Below are positions 21,001 through 34,800 of a DNA stretch of 64,000 bases, piece by piece. The notes under the pieces were generated by a model. It was given only the letters and a program-made list of their open reading frames with translations. It made no database searches and was not told where the DNA came from. The stretch's first letter is position 1. Each line of letters opens with the position of its first letter. The position numbers and the translations under genes were made by a program. Source of the DNA: Fistulifera solaris (lineage: Eukaryota; Bacillariophyta; Bacillariophyceae; Naviculales; Stauroneidaceae); contig AP026138.1 in NCBI GenBank assembly GCA_030295235.1, positions 682,001-746,000 on the forward strand, given 5' to 3'.

Positions 21001-22876
21001 AGCGTCATAAGACTGTTGTTGACGGCCATTGCCATTTGCATAGGTAGCTCCGGGCGGATAACGTTAGTCACGATCATGATGCAGTGGAGAAGTAACTCAT
21101 ACTTGCTTCGATTCTCATTCTTTGCCCCGTGGTAGAGAACGTATCCCGAACTAATAACCGCAAAGAAGCACAGAAAAAGTAAAAGAAGACCGGTCTCATA
21201 TTCATGACCTTTCACTTTTTCTTGTGATCCTTCAATCATCCGGACCAACTTTCCTTGAGCAGAAGCAAAACCAGTACGAAGGACGAAGCAGACACAACCA
21301 CCGTCTGGAGGTAGCGGAACACCAGAAAAGGACGTACTGCTGTCGTTGTGTTGAATGTAATCTACACCGCCCTTGCATTGAAGCATTTTGGTACCAGCAA
21401 AGGCGACGTTCATCTTATGATTGCCTTTCATACTGAGGGCTTCATTCGGCAACTCAGCGAGACCTTCTTTCATTTGCGGCACGGATTCGCCTGTCAAGCT
21501 GGCTTCATTGACAACAGTCGAACCTCGCAACAAGAGCAAGTCAGCTGGTACGACGTCCCCACCGTCGTCAGTGTCCCTTTGTTCACTTTGCGAGTCAAAC
21601 TCACAATATCACCGGGTAACAACTTGGTCGTATCTGTAATCGACCATGCACCAGCGCGATAGACGTAAATGTGTCGGCTTGGATTGCCCATTCCTCGCAA
21701 AGCCTGCATACTCTTGATACGCTGAAAGACAACGGTACCTTCGAACATGAGGACAATAAACAGAGAAAAGAATGAATAGATCAAGTAGTCATCGATCGCC
21801 CACAGCAACACACAAAAAATTTGGAAAACGGAGAATGGATTCAAAAGCTGCTTTTTGTACAGTTCAAGGAAGGAAGGCGATTTCACATTAAACAGATTGG
21901 GGCCGTAACGTATTTGATTGGCGGCCACACGTTCGGTCGAGTTCAAACCCTGGTAGGACTGTAGCTGCGACAGCAGCAAGTCCGTTCTGCAGCGAACTTT
22001 CGTCCACATATCGTTCTCGAAAACATATCTTCTACGATGGTACTCAAAAGTCATTCCCAGTGTCGGATAGTATTCCAGTTCCACCAGTACGTGATGGCCT
22101 TTGGCTGGACAAATTCGGGCGTGTGTCGGCAAATGAGAAGGGACCTGGTAAATTCGACGGTCCTGAATGACTTCTTTAGATGTCTCGCTGCTCTGAATTT
22201 CCTCCTCTTCGGGTAAAGCCATCATTTCGGCGGGAATTTCTACCACTGTTGCATCGACCTCCTGAAAATTGACCCAGACGTTAAAGCCGACACTCCAATG
22301 TTGCATCAAAAGCAAGAGTGCATGAAGCGTCGCTAAAATTCCAAGAAATAAGCTAGGCCAGAATGATGCTGCGTACTTGTTTGGCACCCGCATGCTTTTC
22401 GGCAAGGCATCTAAAACCGACTGTTCTTTGTCGCGTTTCTTTTCGGCCGCCAATTCTTCGATATCCATATCCATCCAATCCATCCACCCGATTTTCTTAA
22501 TACGTCTGTTGGGGTCATCCAAATCGTGAAAGGAATGCTCAAACTGTGCTCGCAATTTCGTGGCACCTTCCATGACTGATTTGGGTGCAAACGGCAATTG
22601 ATAAATAATGATGAGTTACACAGACATACTTCAAGACGCAGTTCTTGCAAACTCTCATTTTTCTTCCGTACCTTGAAAACCTTCTTGATCCGCCTTTTCC
22701 AAAAACTTGCGATAGGGTTCTCCTACAGTCGACAGAACGATCGTCGTTTGAATCACGTATAAAACAATAAAAATCACATTGTAGAGACGAATTTTGCTCT
22801 TGCCGCCGGCTGCAAGTTTCGCTTGATAGACTTGCACAAACCGGATCCCCTTGGAGTCCGTCGGGCATCCAACCAT
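18084..22876 (-). CDS. P5A-type ATPase (ATP13A1/Spf1-like)
   Basis: An ER P-type ATPase; the P5A group removes mislocalised tail-anchored proteins from the ER membrane. It shows the actuator motif TGES, the M4 motif RPELP (PPELP in the family), the phosphorylation site [26 protein letters not shown] and the hinge [11 protein letters not shown]. The family-specific ending [13 protein letters not shown] is also present. Start at 22876 ([10 protein letters not shown]); introns at 22576-22671 (96 bp) and 18974-19046 (73 bp) join exons in frame. The frame changes near 21557-21560 (run of C), 20360, 20053-20058 (run of T), 19280, 19252-19255 (run of T) and 18690. The rebuilt length, about 1,540 residues, exceeds the usual 1,200 because of two lysine/glutamate-rich linkers. 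Confidence 0.9.
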
Positions 22877-23634
22877 ATTCGCTGTCGTCTTTTCTTGTTG
22901 TAGAGCGTTTCGTTGTTACGAAAGCTAACTCAATGAGGAAGAACAAGATTATCAATCACTTAAGCGCATTTTTTTCTTCTTTTCTCCCACCTCCACATGG
23001 AGAAAACGTACGGCGGAATGACGACCTGTGACGACGGCGGCGGTTGTCGGACAAAGTACAGACGCGTCATATCGTTAACCTTAATGTATCTAATTGCGTC
23101 AAAACCCGAGTGCTTTTCTCAGATTTCTCGCATCAACGATGACAGAATCCCTCTTCTTTTGGTTATTTGATCCAAATATTAATACTTTGAATTGACGGCT
23201 ACAGGCTCTAGAGCTACATTATATAACAACACGACCCGATGCTTTACCTCGACAATCCTTGTGGATCCTTCTACAACTTGTACTGTGAGCCAATGTGTAT
23301 GCTACCTTTTCTCGTGACTGCGTTTAGTCATGAATCGACTTCGGCTTGGTCCGCATGCGCATGGAGCATCGTCGTGCGTCATGAGCCACCTTTAATATGC
23401 TAGAAAGTAATCAAAACTCTGTAACAACTCCTAATAAATTAGTTTTTGATATCATGAGGGTGTTCTTGTTCTACGCAATTGTTATTATGATGTAATGCGA
23501 CAGGGGAATGATTGCAGATAAAGAAACTAACAGCGTTAGCACTACAAAAAACGCTCAGAAATGATCATCAACACTTGCAATAATATATACTGAGAATTAC
23601 ATCTACCACTGTTCCTCGTCGGAACTTATGAGAC
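22877..23634. other. Intergenic region with one hairpin core
   Basis: Promoter side of the ATPase gene, then AT-rich DNA. A partial member of the dispersed family lies at about 23290-23400 with the core GACTG-cgttt-AGTC at 23316-23329 followed by 'atgaatcgacttcgg'. No gene is seen. Confidence 0.55.
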
Positions 23635-24245
23635 TCATCGCCTTTCAACGACGGGTGTGTCGTATTCACTTTCCATCGTGTAACTATCCCCTTGACTTTC
23701 CACATCGGACTGGCGAAAAATCTCGTTAAACGCGTCGGGCTGTTTGACTCCAAGAAAGCGAATTCCGAAAATAAGGGATAAAGTCGCCACGGCACACAAA
23801 AATCCCCAAGCCGCCATGGCAAATAAATGCAGCGAGATCAACACATCAATCACATATCGACCTCGGAATGTAAACAACACTTCTCCCAACTTCGATCTCT
23901 CCAAACGTTCGGTGATAACTGTGGGCGTCTCTGTGGCTACACAAAGCATGGTCAAGCACGCCACTGCTGTCAGTGTTCCATCCAGAAAATGCAAGTAGGA
24001 GAAGGGGGCATGAGACGCAAAGTGCAGAGCGACTACCGTATTTGCCTGAAAGAAGAAAAAAAACATTAGATAACAGCAGACAGTGTGACACGAAGCTTTT
24101 GAGATTACGTGAATGCGTTGCCGAGACGGTACCTCGGACGACACTTCTTCGCCCTTGTCATTTCTTGACATTGACGACCTCTTACCAAGTAGACAATCAC
24201 CGAAAGGGTGCGGAACGATCTTGTTAAGCGGTGCTTGGACGACAT
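23635..24245 (-). CDS. Four-helix membrane protein, unknown family
   Basis: Two exons, 24245-24186 and 24045-23635, are joined across a 140 bp intron (GTAAGAGG...TTTCAG), giving 156 residues. Splicing completes the first membrane helix (FRTLSVIVYL joined to ANTVVALHFA). Further hydrophobic segments are LTAVACLTMLCVA, VIDVLISLHLFAMAAW and FLCAVATLSLIFGI. The cytosolic tail is acidic (SDVESQGDSYTMESEYD). The size and topology recall small Golgi or vesicle proteins of the MARVEL or Tvp15/COPI-associated types, but no diagnostic motif is seen. The first exon's short length makes the start choice (MSSKHRLTR) dependent on the splice model. Confidence 0.65.
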
Positions 24246-24769
24246 TGTCCAGTTATAACTTGATTGCAAATACACTACAAACTCCAAGTTAATAATACCG
24301 CACGGTAATGTTTTGACAATGAATTATTTGATCATAGACGAAGCTGTGAACGCACAAGGAGGACGACAAAAAGCAAAAGCTTTTTCCTTTTTCGAACGAG
24401 ATGAGCGCGTGGAGCGTGGTCAAATAAGCTACACTCTAAGTTATTGTCAATATCGTGTTAGGGAAGAAGGCTTGTTTTAGTAGGCAAGTGCCATAGTCAT
24501 TTCGCCAACGGATCTGATTTGTATCGCCATACGGTATCCGTTGATTATTCGCAAAACATGCTGTAGGACAATCTATCCATGTTGTATAATGAGATGATTT
24601 ATCGTGACTTCAATTTAGTCACGGATCATTCATTCTTCCGATGAGCCAAACGGGTACCGTACCTTGACGGTGACGGCTACGAGTACCTACGCTCTAAGTT
24701 GCAGTTTTGCGCATTTGTTAGGCCATCTTGTTGTGTTTTAAATTAAGCACGAAGAACTAACAGCTAACT
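24246..24769. other. Intergenic region with one hairpin core
   Basis: Between two minus-strand genes. It contains a degenerate core of the dispersed family at about 24603-24621 (cgtgacttcaatttagtca). No gene is seen. Confidence 0.5.
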
Positions 24770-27558
24770 TTACTTTGGACTCTGACGTGAAGATCTTACA
24801 GAGGAAGACACAGAAGATGTATCTAGTGCTCCGCCTTTCACATCCGCTTCTGAATTGATGAGCCCTTGCTTACGCAAAAACTCTATTTGTTTAGCACGTT
24901 GTAGCTTTGACCTTTCTTGTAATGTCTACAGTACATGGAAAACGCAAAAGTGAGGTTGGAACATTTCATTGTGCAAGGCAAGACTTGCATCTTGACTTAC
25001 CAACGGCGAGCCTTCTGTCTTCTTTTCTTCTTCGCCAACACGATCGTCCTCGGTGTAGTCCGTTACTCGGGTTGAGTGACAGGAAGATGATTCGTCGCTC
25101 TCATAGTCAGACATTGGACCCAGAACTGCTTCTTCCATGCGACGCCATAGTCCTGAGGCCGAATTACCGGAAGAGGCAGGTTTCTTCTTTCCCCGTGGAG
25201 GTGAAGTCGATTGCTTGTCAACTTGAGCCTTCGTCTTCTCATCCAATCGGGCTTTCACTGGAGTTGTTTTACGATCTGCCTCTATTCGTGATTGTTGCGC
25301 AATAGATAGTTTTGTTTCAGGAGAATCCGACCTGTACTCCTTCAATGATCCGCCGCTTTTGGGGATACCGTTGTCCCTTTTTTGGCGAGGGAGGAGAAGA
25401 AAAAACAGGCGGCAGGCTCATGGCGCTCTTGTTTATTGTGTCTAAGTAAGGTTGATCTTGTTGTTGGTGAGTCTGAAACACCTCATCTTCGTCTCGCTCT
25501 CCTCCGGAGCCGTTTTGAGTATCGTCGAGGTTATTCACGCCGATAATGAACGATGGTGGTCCAGGACGATTTCTAGGCGACTGCTTTTGAACATGGTGAG
25601 GGCTAGGTCTTTGCTCATTTCTCATTCTGAACTCTCTTGTCATTGTCTCGAAATGGCGCTGTGTTCTATCTTCGGTCAACTCTGACATATGACTCTTGTT
25701 ATCGTAATCGTCAAGAAAGCCGCGACGGGATCGACTACGATTGCTGGTCCTGCCCTGAAAACTTGTTCTTCGTTCGCTAGGTGTAGTGTTATTCAAACTC
25801 TGTCTCCGGGCATGGCTTTCATTGAATTCCATCTCTCTCTCATCATCCTCTTCATCGTCTAGGTCGTCCTCGTCTTCTTCTTCGACGTTTGGTCCGTCAT
25901 TGTGAATAACCACAACGTTTCGTCCAGGACCCATAACCGACCCCCCCTCCATACACGGATCCTCCGGTTGACATTAGACCGGAATGGGAGATCATTTCCA
26001 TCATATTCTGCTGCACTTTCACTTGCGACTCCATCTTTTCTACGTATCTTTCAAGCAAAACATTCTTTTGTTCGTACTCCTTCGATACTAGAACCTGTTG
26101 TTGTTTCTCATGTTGCATGGCAGCCAGCTCTTTCTTTGTTGCCTCCAGTTGATTGCGCAAATCAATAACCTCCTTTTTCAAGATCTTCTTATGCTGAGTT
26201 AGTTCCTTCACTTGATTTCGTTGTTGGCTTCCGTTCATTGTCATCTCGAGCTGAGTTGAGCTCAATGCCTTTTGAATATCTTGTAGTTCTTTCTGAGATT
26301 CACTTAGCTGTGTTTGAAGTCTGACTGTCTGGACTTTCCACGATTCAGACTCTGCTTGATATTGTTCCTGCAATGCTTTTAGTTGTGATTCCAGTTCCAG
26401 AACTTTAGCTTGATCCGATTGTCCCGTACTCCTCAAATCGTTTTGCAGCTGAATTTTCGCACGATACTCTTTTGAGCACGCTTGCTCAAGCTGTTGACAG
26501 TGTTCAATCAAAACTTGAACCAACGCCGTCACACCCCAATCTTGCGCTCGGAGCTGTTCCATACGATGTCTCAATTCGGAGCGTGTGTTTACCGTTGGAT
26601 TATCGATGCCTTCATCCTCGTCCAGCGAAAGCGTTGAAAACAAAGCTTCTTCCGACAACCTCCAGCAAGATCTGCGTAAGTCTTCTTGCTGACTCCGGAG
26701 CCTGTAGAGCTCTTGCTGTGCTTCTTCTTTCAAAACACCACTTTCGTCTAATTCTTGATGTAACATTTGCAGCTGCTGCGCAAATCCGTCACACACTTGC
26801 TTATAGGCATCGCATTCGTCCAGCAATGCAGCATGACGATTGTGCAAGAAGGCTTGTGTCCATTCCTGGCTGGCCTCCTCCTCACACGCGCAAAAATAAA
26901 ACGTCCGGAGGTCCGGATTCAGTGTGTCGTCGCCGGCCAATTGCAAGACATTACTGTTAAACGAACTTCGATTGACCGTTGTGTAACACTCCAAGTCAAT
27001 GATTCCAGTTGGTTGCTGCAGAGTCGACGTAGGAGGATTTTGTGGATCATCCATGGATAAGCCTTCCATAGCGACGGCGTTTTCGTGATGGTGATCGGGC
27101 GGCGCATCACTGCCTGAAGGAAAGAACGAAGCAGGAAAATGGCTTCGGCGCTCATGCTTGGGTAGCTTTCCATTATAACCTTGCGACACTGCTCTATTCC
27201 ATTCTTCCTGTTGTTGTGCTGTTGGGGGAGGTAATATGGAACCAGGACCATTCTCTAGAGAGCCATTGTTGGCCGAGGGATGGGCATCGAAATAATAGAG
27301 AAACATGTGCGGCACAACACAACACCAACGAGCTTGCCAGACATGTTGCTCGTTCCTCTTGTACAACCATCCACTCTTTGTTGCGAGTAAATTTAGGACT
27401 TCGGGCGAACGAGGCGGGGCTGATTTAATTGTGCAAACTGTATTCAAGTTGCTCGAATCCCCGTGGGCGAACCATAAATTCGTTCGAGACAAAACGGCGC
27501 GTTTGGCGTCTTCTCCGGCTTGAGAGAGCTGGGCAGTCAACCCTTGCTTCGCCGCCAT
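24770..27558 (-). CDS. PH-domain and coiled-coil protein
   Basis: The N-terminus holds a PH domain split by a long insert. SGWLYKRNEQHVWQARWCCV and PHMFLYYFD come first, then after about 80 residues come IIDLECYTTVNR and FYFCACEEEASQEWTQAF, whose Trp closes the fold. Residues about 230-530 are coiled coil. The C-terminal third is low-complexity, acidic and serine/arginine-rich. An intron at 24926-25000 (75 bp) precedes the last exon, which ends SSVRSSRQSPK. The frame changes in the run of seven C at 25941-25947 and again near 25361-25380. Rebuilt length is about 904 residues. It probably links phosphoinositide membranes to a scaffold; the family is not identified. Confidence 0.75.
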
Positions 27559-28102
27559 TGCTGTCTTTTATTTGAATGCGCTGATTATAAAGTAGCACAA
27601 CAAAGGATATTTGCAAAAGGTCAGAAGAAAGGAAGGCGTCTTTTGCTATTGAATGCAAATGGTGCGGAACGATTGTACTGTCTCTTCTAGTGTCATCCTA
27701 CTTACACTGTTTTCTGTCTTCTTTTCGGAGGTCAGCTCTAAATAAATAGTCGCCCCGGCGATCGGACAATAAGACTTCGGACTAGCAACGGAAATATGAG
27801 TGAATATACATAGCCCAATAGAACCTTACGGTTAGGTAACGTTAAATGTGCCTACTACTACTGTAACTTCATCTTCAACCTTAACCAACTAAATAGCTCT
27901 CTCTAGTAGGTAGAAAGATTGCGACACTTTGAACACGTTAGTCTCGAAATAGGTCTTCACATTTGATAGCCGATGCTGGAGGCAGTTCTCACTAGTAAAT
28001 ACACACAAACTTAACACGCTGAAATGTATTGTCAATCAATATCAAGAATATGCGATTCCGATCCGAGCCATGTGCTAGTTCGTCTCCATCGCCTGGCGCC
28101 TT
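27559..28102. other. Intergenic region, nothing recognised
   Basis: About 540 bp between the promoter of the PH/coiled-coil gene and the 3' end of DIM1. No repeat, RNA gene or convincing open frame is seen. Confidence 0.5.
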
Positions 28103-29150
<1,048 letters not shown>

Positions 29151-29844
29151 ATTTTGTCCTTAATTGCTGGTTAAATAGGGTAGACTGGCGGAGTGAATGA
29201 ATTGCAAGCGAGGAATCACATTCAAAAGTCACAGAACAAACGCTTTTTTACACTCTTATTTTCTTGGAAGGGGGAAGTTTTGGCATGGATGGACGACGCA
29301 GAGACGCCAGACGCAGGGACCGGACGGACGCCGAGATTACAGGCGACCGACAGTCAACCGTTTATGTTTCCATAGAGCAAATTTCCAGGAGTGGTTTGAC
29401 GCATCTATAGTTGTTATTAACTACTGGTGCAGTATCAACAGCCATAACATCGATAAGAGCCGTAGTATGATTAAGTACCAACTTCACATGCATGGGTAGC
29501 AGTTCATTGCACTTTCAACTTAATCAGGTCAATACCTACCGGGACTGATAGTCATTCGAGTCGTAGACGACTCCCTTTCGCTCGATAGCGTAACGACAAT
29601 TCGGAGTAATAACTTACTTTGAGGTTATATTTTAAGTCCTATCCATGTTGTAGGTGCCTACACATTAAAGTAAACTGCTGATAATAGTAATATCAAAGAA
29701 AACAAACAAAGAAAAGCGAAGTTTTTCATTCGTAAGCCGGCCGCTTCGTGCCTTCGTTATCTGGAATGAATTACACCATGCATCCTCTTCAACTGAGTTC
29801 AAATCCAATGGTACATGAAGGCAATATGAGCATACATATTCCAT
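29151..29844. other. Intergenic region, nothing recognised
   Basis: About 690 bp between the DIM1 promoter and the 3' end of the K+ channel gene. Only short open frames of unremarkable composition are present. A candidate T-loop word near 29797 lacks a pairing stem, so no tRNA is called. Confidence 0.5.
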
Positions 29845-31431
29845 CTAGCTGTCGGTGAAGAACGAGTCATGCTTTCGTCGAGAGATCATCTTGCGTCTAC
29901 GATGTCGCCCAAGAAAAGAAGTATTCGAAGTCTTTTGAGTGTCACTCCGGAAACTAGCATTATCGGTTTCGATTTCGTGAAAATCATCCAAATCAATCTC
30001 GATTTTGGCTCCGTGTACATTGAGACAGGGTCGGAAGTAAGCATTCTTGTTCCATACAATATCGTCCTTCCCATAAGACTGCAGCGCTTGAAAGGTACCC
30101 GACATCACAGGATCGATTCCCTCCACGACGCACAAAATTTCGGCCATTTCGTCCTCGAAGAATTTCTGTAACGTTTCAATGTCGGTAATGGCCACAACAG
30201 GTTTCGCTTCCAGCTCGGACTCGGGGATGCTTAAATGAGAACCTTCTACCGGAAATTTTGACTCCCTATCCAAAAGTTTGTTATATCGCACGTGACTTAC
30301 TAGCCTTTCATGCGTGCCGTAACCCTCACCGCAAACAGGGCAAATATTTTCTTCTCTTGACCCTACAACGGAATCCACTTGTCTCAGCTATTCGCATAGC
30401 GTATTTATGAATGAAGTGAGGTAAGATCTTTGTCGTTAATGTATAGTACAAGACATGATGAGCCACTTACCACAAGTCCGGATGGAGCCACCGGGAACTC
30501 TACATTGCTTGTAGGATGCAACATGCTGTAAGTATCAATGTGATGCGTCACAACGGTAGGCATACTCATGTAAAGCAAGGCTCCCAATTCATCATTTGGT
30601 TGCAAGAGTCGTAGAGGACGAGGCACCGGTCGATGCTTGGTCCAGGCATAGAGTCGAACGTGGGCCTCAACGACTGGATGCGTCGGATCCAGATCGTAAA
30701 TACGAATCTGTAAACGCACTTGGTCACCTTCAGTACTGACGATGGCTTTGTTGCTAAATAGGACCTGGATGCCTCGAGCGCTCGACTTGGCCAAGCTAGT
30801 ATAAAAGAATGCGAAAAGGAACGCATTAAACATCATCGACCACACCATTTGAACATACATTGTAATCTGTAGACCTGGGCATTTCTCGAAAAAGGCGTTG
30901 CTACCATAGGGCAATGTATAGCCTTCACAGAATATCCGCAAAGCTTCCATGAGTTTTCTCAACTCGTTTGTATAACAGAGCGCCAGCCAAAGAGGACTTA
31001 CCGACAGTAGTGCAAGTTTGAAGGGAGAAAGCAAAGGCTGCGCGAAAGGTAATGGGATTCCCTCCATTTCCCATTCCACAGGTTTCATAAGGAGACATTT
31101 TGTCGAGGCGAATGTAAACGGCGCCAAAGACTACGATCATTAATGTCCAAATGACCAACATAATGAATACGACAAAGAAGGCCGGTCGATTCAAAAAGAC
31201 ATGAAACCAGTCGTGTCGCAATAGCCACCATTGTGCTCTTGTCAGCCTTTGTTTCACATGAAATCGATTGTTTGACTGGAAGGCGGGGAGATCGCGGCGG
31301 ACCAACCGAGGAATTTCAGGGATGGGTCGCAACTGCCGTGCGGGCAAGCTGGAGACCGTCTTGTGCAGGTGAACGGGCCTTTCCGGAACAACTCCCGTTT
31401 CCTCGTCGAACTCTTGAGTTTTTGCTGGCAT
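29845..31431 (-). CDS. Inward-rectifier K+ channel (Kir-like) with GYT filter and zinc-finger-like insert
   Basis: Three exons, 31431-31002, 30922-30471 and 30387-29845, are separated by introns of 79 and 83 bp, giving 474 residues. The Kir layout is clear. A slide helix (LRHDWFHVF) leads into M1 (FFVVFIMLVIWTLMIVV), then a pore helix (FRAAFAFSLQT). M2 (YVQMVWSMMFNAFLFAFFYTSLA) is followed by the cytoplasmic beta domain, with VLFSNKAIV, DQVRLQIRIYDL, VVEAHVRLYAW, EILCVVEGIDPVMSGTFQALQSY, VWNKNAYFRPCL and IEIDLDDFHEIE. Splicing gives the filter TTVGYT where Kir channels have TxGYG. Exon 3 opens with an inserted CPVCGEGYGTHERLVSH segment that looks like a C2H2 finger with its last His replaced by Asn. 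Its cellular membrane is unknown. Confidence 0.87.
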
Positions 31432-31848
31432 GTCAAAGAGATAATTGGTGGAAATAAAGGAAATGAAGGGAAGTAAGATAAGTTTTATTTGAAGGCGATT
31501 CCCTCCTCGAGTTAAGATTGTTGTCTTTCCAGGTGCTGTTCGAGATGATCAGAAAGAGGTTTTCGCTTCTTGTACTGAAAAAAGCAGTCAAATTTTACTA
31601 TTTTTCATAATGTAAGCATTGGTACGATCGTGCGTATATGTACTCTTGGTTTTGGAAAACGGAAAGCGAACAATGAATCTAGCATCGAGCATCATCTCAA
31701 TCATCAACAAGCATCGCTAAACAATCAGCCATCACCATAGCAGTTCGTCCTATATTCATGGTGTGACCTCTTCAACATAGCTAGACAGTCGCTATAGGCC
31801 AGGGTCTAGACACACAATTAACAACACAGTTCCAATAGAGCAAGCGAC
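31432..31848. other. Intergenic region, nothing recognised
   Basis: Promoter side of the K+ channel gene and 3' flank of the BEACH gene. No repeat or gene is seen. Confidence 0.5.
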
Positions 31849-34800
31849 TTAAGTAGAGCTCTTTCGAAACATACCGCCGAGAAAACCGCCAACGCCACGT
31901 TCCTTGACATCCGATGTCACCTCACGACCAATATCCCGACCCATACCCGCAATCTGTTTGCCGATGCCTAGACCACCTTGCATAGCACTTTTGAAACGCT
32001 GTGCTGGTTTTGCCAACACGTTTCCAACCGTCTGCGACAGGCCTCCCTGTCGGTGCCGTAGGCTCCATTCAGATATTCCCGGCAGAGCATGAAGGCGCAA
32101 CGCGCCATTGGAGCAAGCCGCCGCGGCCACTACCGGACGATTCGTGCTGGGTCCGAGATCAATATCCCAAGCAGCAGGAATCGAATCTCGTGAGTTCAGA
32201 TCGTCGAATTCTGTCACGTGCCACTCATCAATGACGTCCAAAGGGTTGCAAGCCGAAACACGGTGGAATGTAACACCGCGACCACTGCAAACCATAATAG
32301 CGGTACCATCCGGTGTGCATTCGATTTTGTGAGGTAATCCACGCCATGGTTCTAAAGGTTTTGATCCCAAATATAGACCCTCGACAGTAAACAGTGACAA
32401 TGACGCCACCGTTCGCTCACTTCCTCCAGCGGCAATCGTGCTTTGACAGACGCAGACAACAAACCCCAGTACGGAAATAGCAAGACCCCTTGAGTCAGCA
32501 AAAGTGGAGGTGATGCTCAAGTTTGGGTCGTGCAAGTCGAGGGCATTCGCTGGTGGGCCAAAAGATCGAATCAAAGACCCATTCGTCAATGAATGAAGAC
32601 AGCACTTGGACTGAGATATCGATGCTGATAGTTGTACGGAGGGAGATAATGTGACAGCGAACACTTTTGAACCTCCGTGACCGCGAAGGTGTAACCGTGG
32701 GCGAAGAGGAAGAAAATGGCTGGACATAAATCGCCATACCGTTGCATTTCCATCCTCACTCCCAACAACTGCGAGCTCTCCGCCCACTCCACCGTGACCG
32801 GCGGCAGTACCAATTGGTTCTGTTGCAATACATGTGATCCTAGCAGAATGTACTTGAGGTATCAGCACCTCGCCCTTGACACTTCCTTTTGCGGGGTCAA
32901 CTAATTGCAAACCAAGACCACCGATACCGTCGGCGTCAGATAACACAAGCATGATCGTACGGCCCGCAAAGAGAGTCTTAGTGATTGCAACTGCCACAAT
33001 TCTATCTGGGATTTGACAGGAGTTCATCAACCGGGGTACTTTCCGGAATCGCGGCAATTCTCGTTGCGCCACAAAGCAGCCTTGGTCAAAGAAATTCTCA
33101 TCCTCGTCCGGTAGCACATCCGGATCGGTCTCTACAGCACGCCACGTCCATCGGAAAATATGGAAAATACCTTTGTCATCTACAGCGAGGCATCGATCAT
33201 TTCCGGCAAAACGTACAGCCACGAGAGGAGCATGTGGGCCAGGAGGTGGCGCATCTAGGTGCACCCAGTGTGATAGCGGGGCAGAATCAAACGGAAGATA
33301 ACGAAGCTCTCCGCACGGCAAAATATTAAAAGTATCCAGTTGGTTTCCCTGATAGGTCCGCCAGTGCGAACTCAAAAGTTGGTAAAAGGAAGCTGCCCAG
33401 CTTTTCTTTTCAATCGTCTTACATGAGGACGGTTTCTGAAGAGCTGCATCGGACACTGTCCAAAATGGGCAATCTGTAACTCGGTCGCATGTCTTAGTGA
33501 TTCATCTTTTATACTGGCAACATCAACTGCTCCTGTATCATAGCAGAGATTTGTTAGCAAACCCATCACATAGAATTGATCCAAACTATCATTTAAACGT
33601 ACCGTAATATGTCAAATAAAAATACACGTTATTCGCCTTCACGGATTCCGGTCCTTGTTGTTTGTATCCGAAAATCAAATCGATCCAATCGGGTAACATC
33701 TCGGAACATATTTCGCTTTCCAGAGCAGCTCTCATAATCTCAACAAACTTCTCAGGACTACCTTTCGCCCATGGGGGCAACGATACATCTCCGAGCAGCT
33801 CTCCGTCTTGCGAGCTTCCGAGAACAAATTTGTTGCAGTTTCGCAAAAATGAAGGGGCACAATAGAACTCCGGGATCAGTTCCTTTACTTCGGCGGCCGA
33901 TGAGCCTGTGCACATGCTCCAAGTTCTTGGAACAGAGCTAAAGAGTCGGTCCGCGACATCAAAATAACCGCCTTGAAGTTGCCTGTGTAACCCAGCAAAT
34001 GGGTGCAATCTCACAAGGAAATGCAAAACCACACCGGCACTCGTCGAGTAATGACTGCCATACATAAACGGAGGTATCGAAGGATCAGCAAATGTATTGA
34101 AACGTTCGACAAAATCGTTTAGGCGATCCGGATTTAATGCACCGACCGGCTTCGACAAGTCTCTAAAACTGCTTCGATCATTCAAATTAGGCATTTGTTC
34201 CGAAGTGTAGTCTGAAAGAACCCATGGAAAAACAGGATATTGACATACGTCATTGTATGAGCGACCTGATAGCAAATTCAAGTGAAGAAGATAATCGAAG
34301 TTCGTTATACGTCCTTCTGCCCATGCCACTGTAAGACGCTGGAGCTGCTCATGTAGAAACTGATCTGCTCGATCGGGCCATTGCTTCATAGCTTGAGGGG
34401 GAGCTCTTCTCATGATGGCAAAAGCAGCATCGTCGCGCTTTATGTTTCCTTCATGGCCGGGACCGAAATCTAGAAAAAGCGACGAAGTAGAGGAGAATAT
34501 TCCAAACCCACCAAATGTAGCACCTCCTGATGGTATGAAGAATAGTTCGATAGATGAATCTCGTAATCGGTATCTACGAAGATAGATATGAGATATTTCA
34601 GAGAGATTGTATCGGATCGATTTCGGTCTTAATGAAGCAATTTCACGTTGCCGTCGAGATGCTCGCTTTTGATACTTTGCTTCGCTCCCATCGTCTCGAA
34701 GACCTCCTCCATCTTCAATAATCCGAATGCGTTCAGCTTCTTCTTCTGCCGCAAGAATTTCTCCCTCAAAGTATCCGTCTCCTTCGTATTCTAAAATCAG

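Noticed and set aside
29790-29815. tRNA T-arm (gttcaaatcc)
   Set aside because: Flanking bases cannot form the five-base stem and no matching D or anticodon arm is present. No tRNA was found on either strand.
33372-33584. Separate small gene between the BEACH and WD40 frames
   Set aside because: It is the BEACH C-terminus: splicing out 33533-33602 joins LTYYG to AVDVASI, the conserved BEACH ending.
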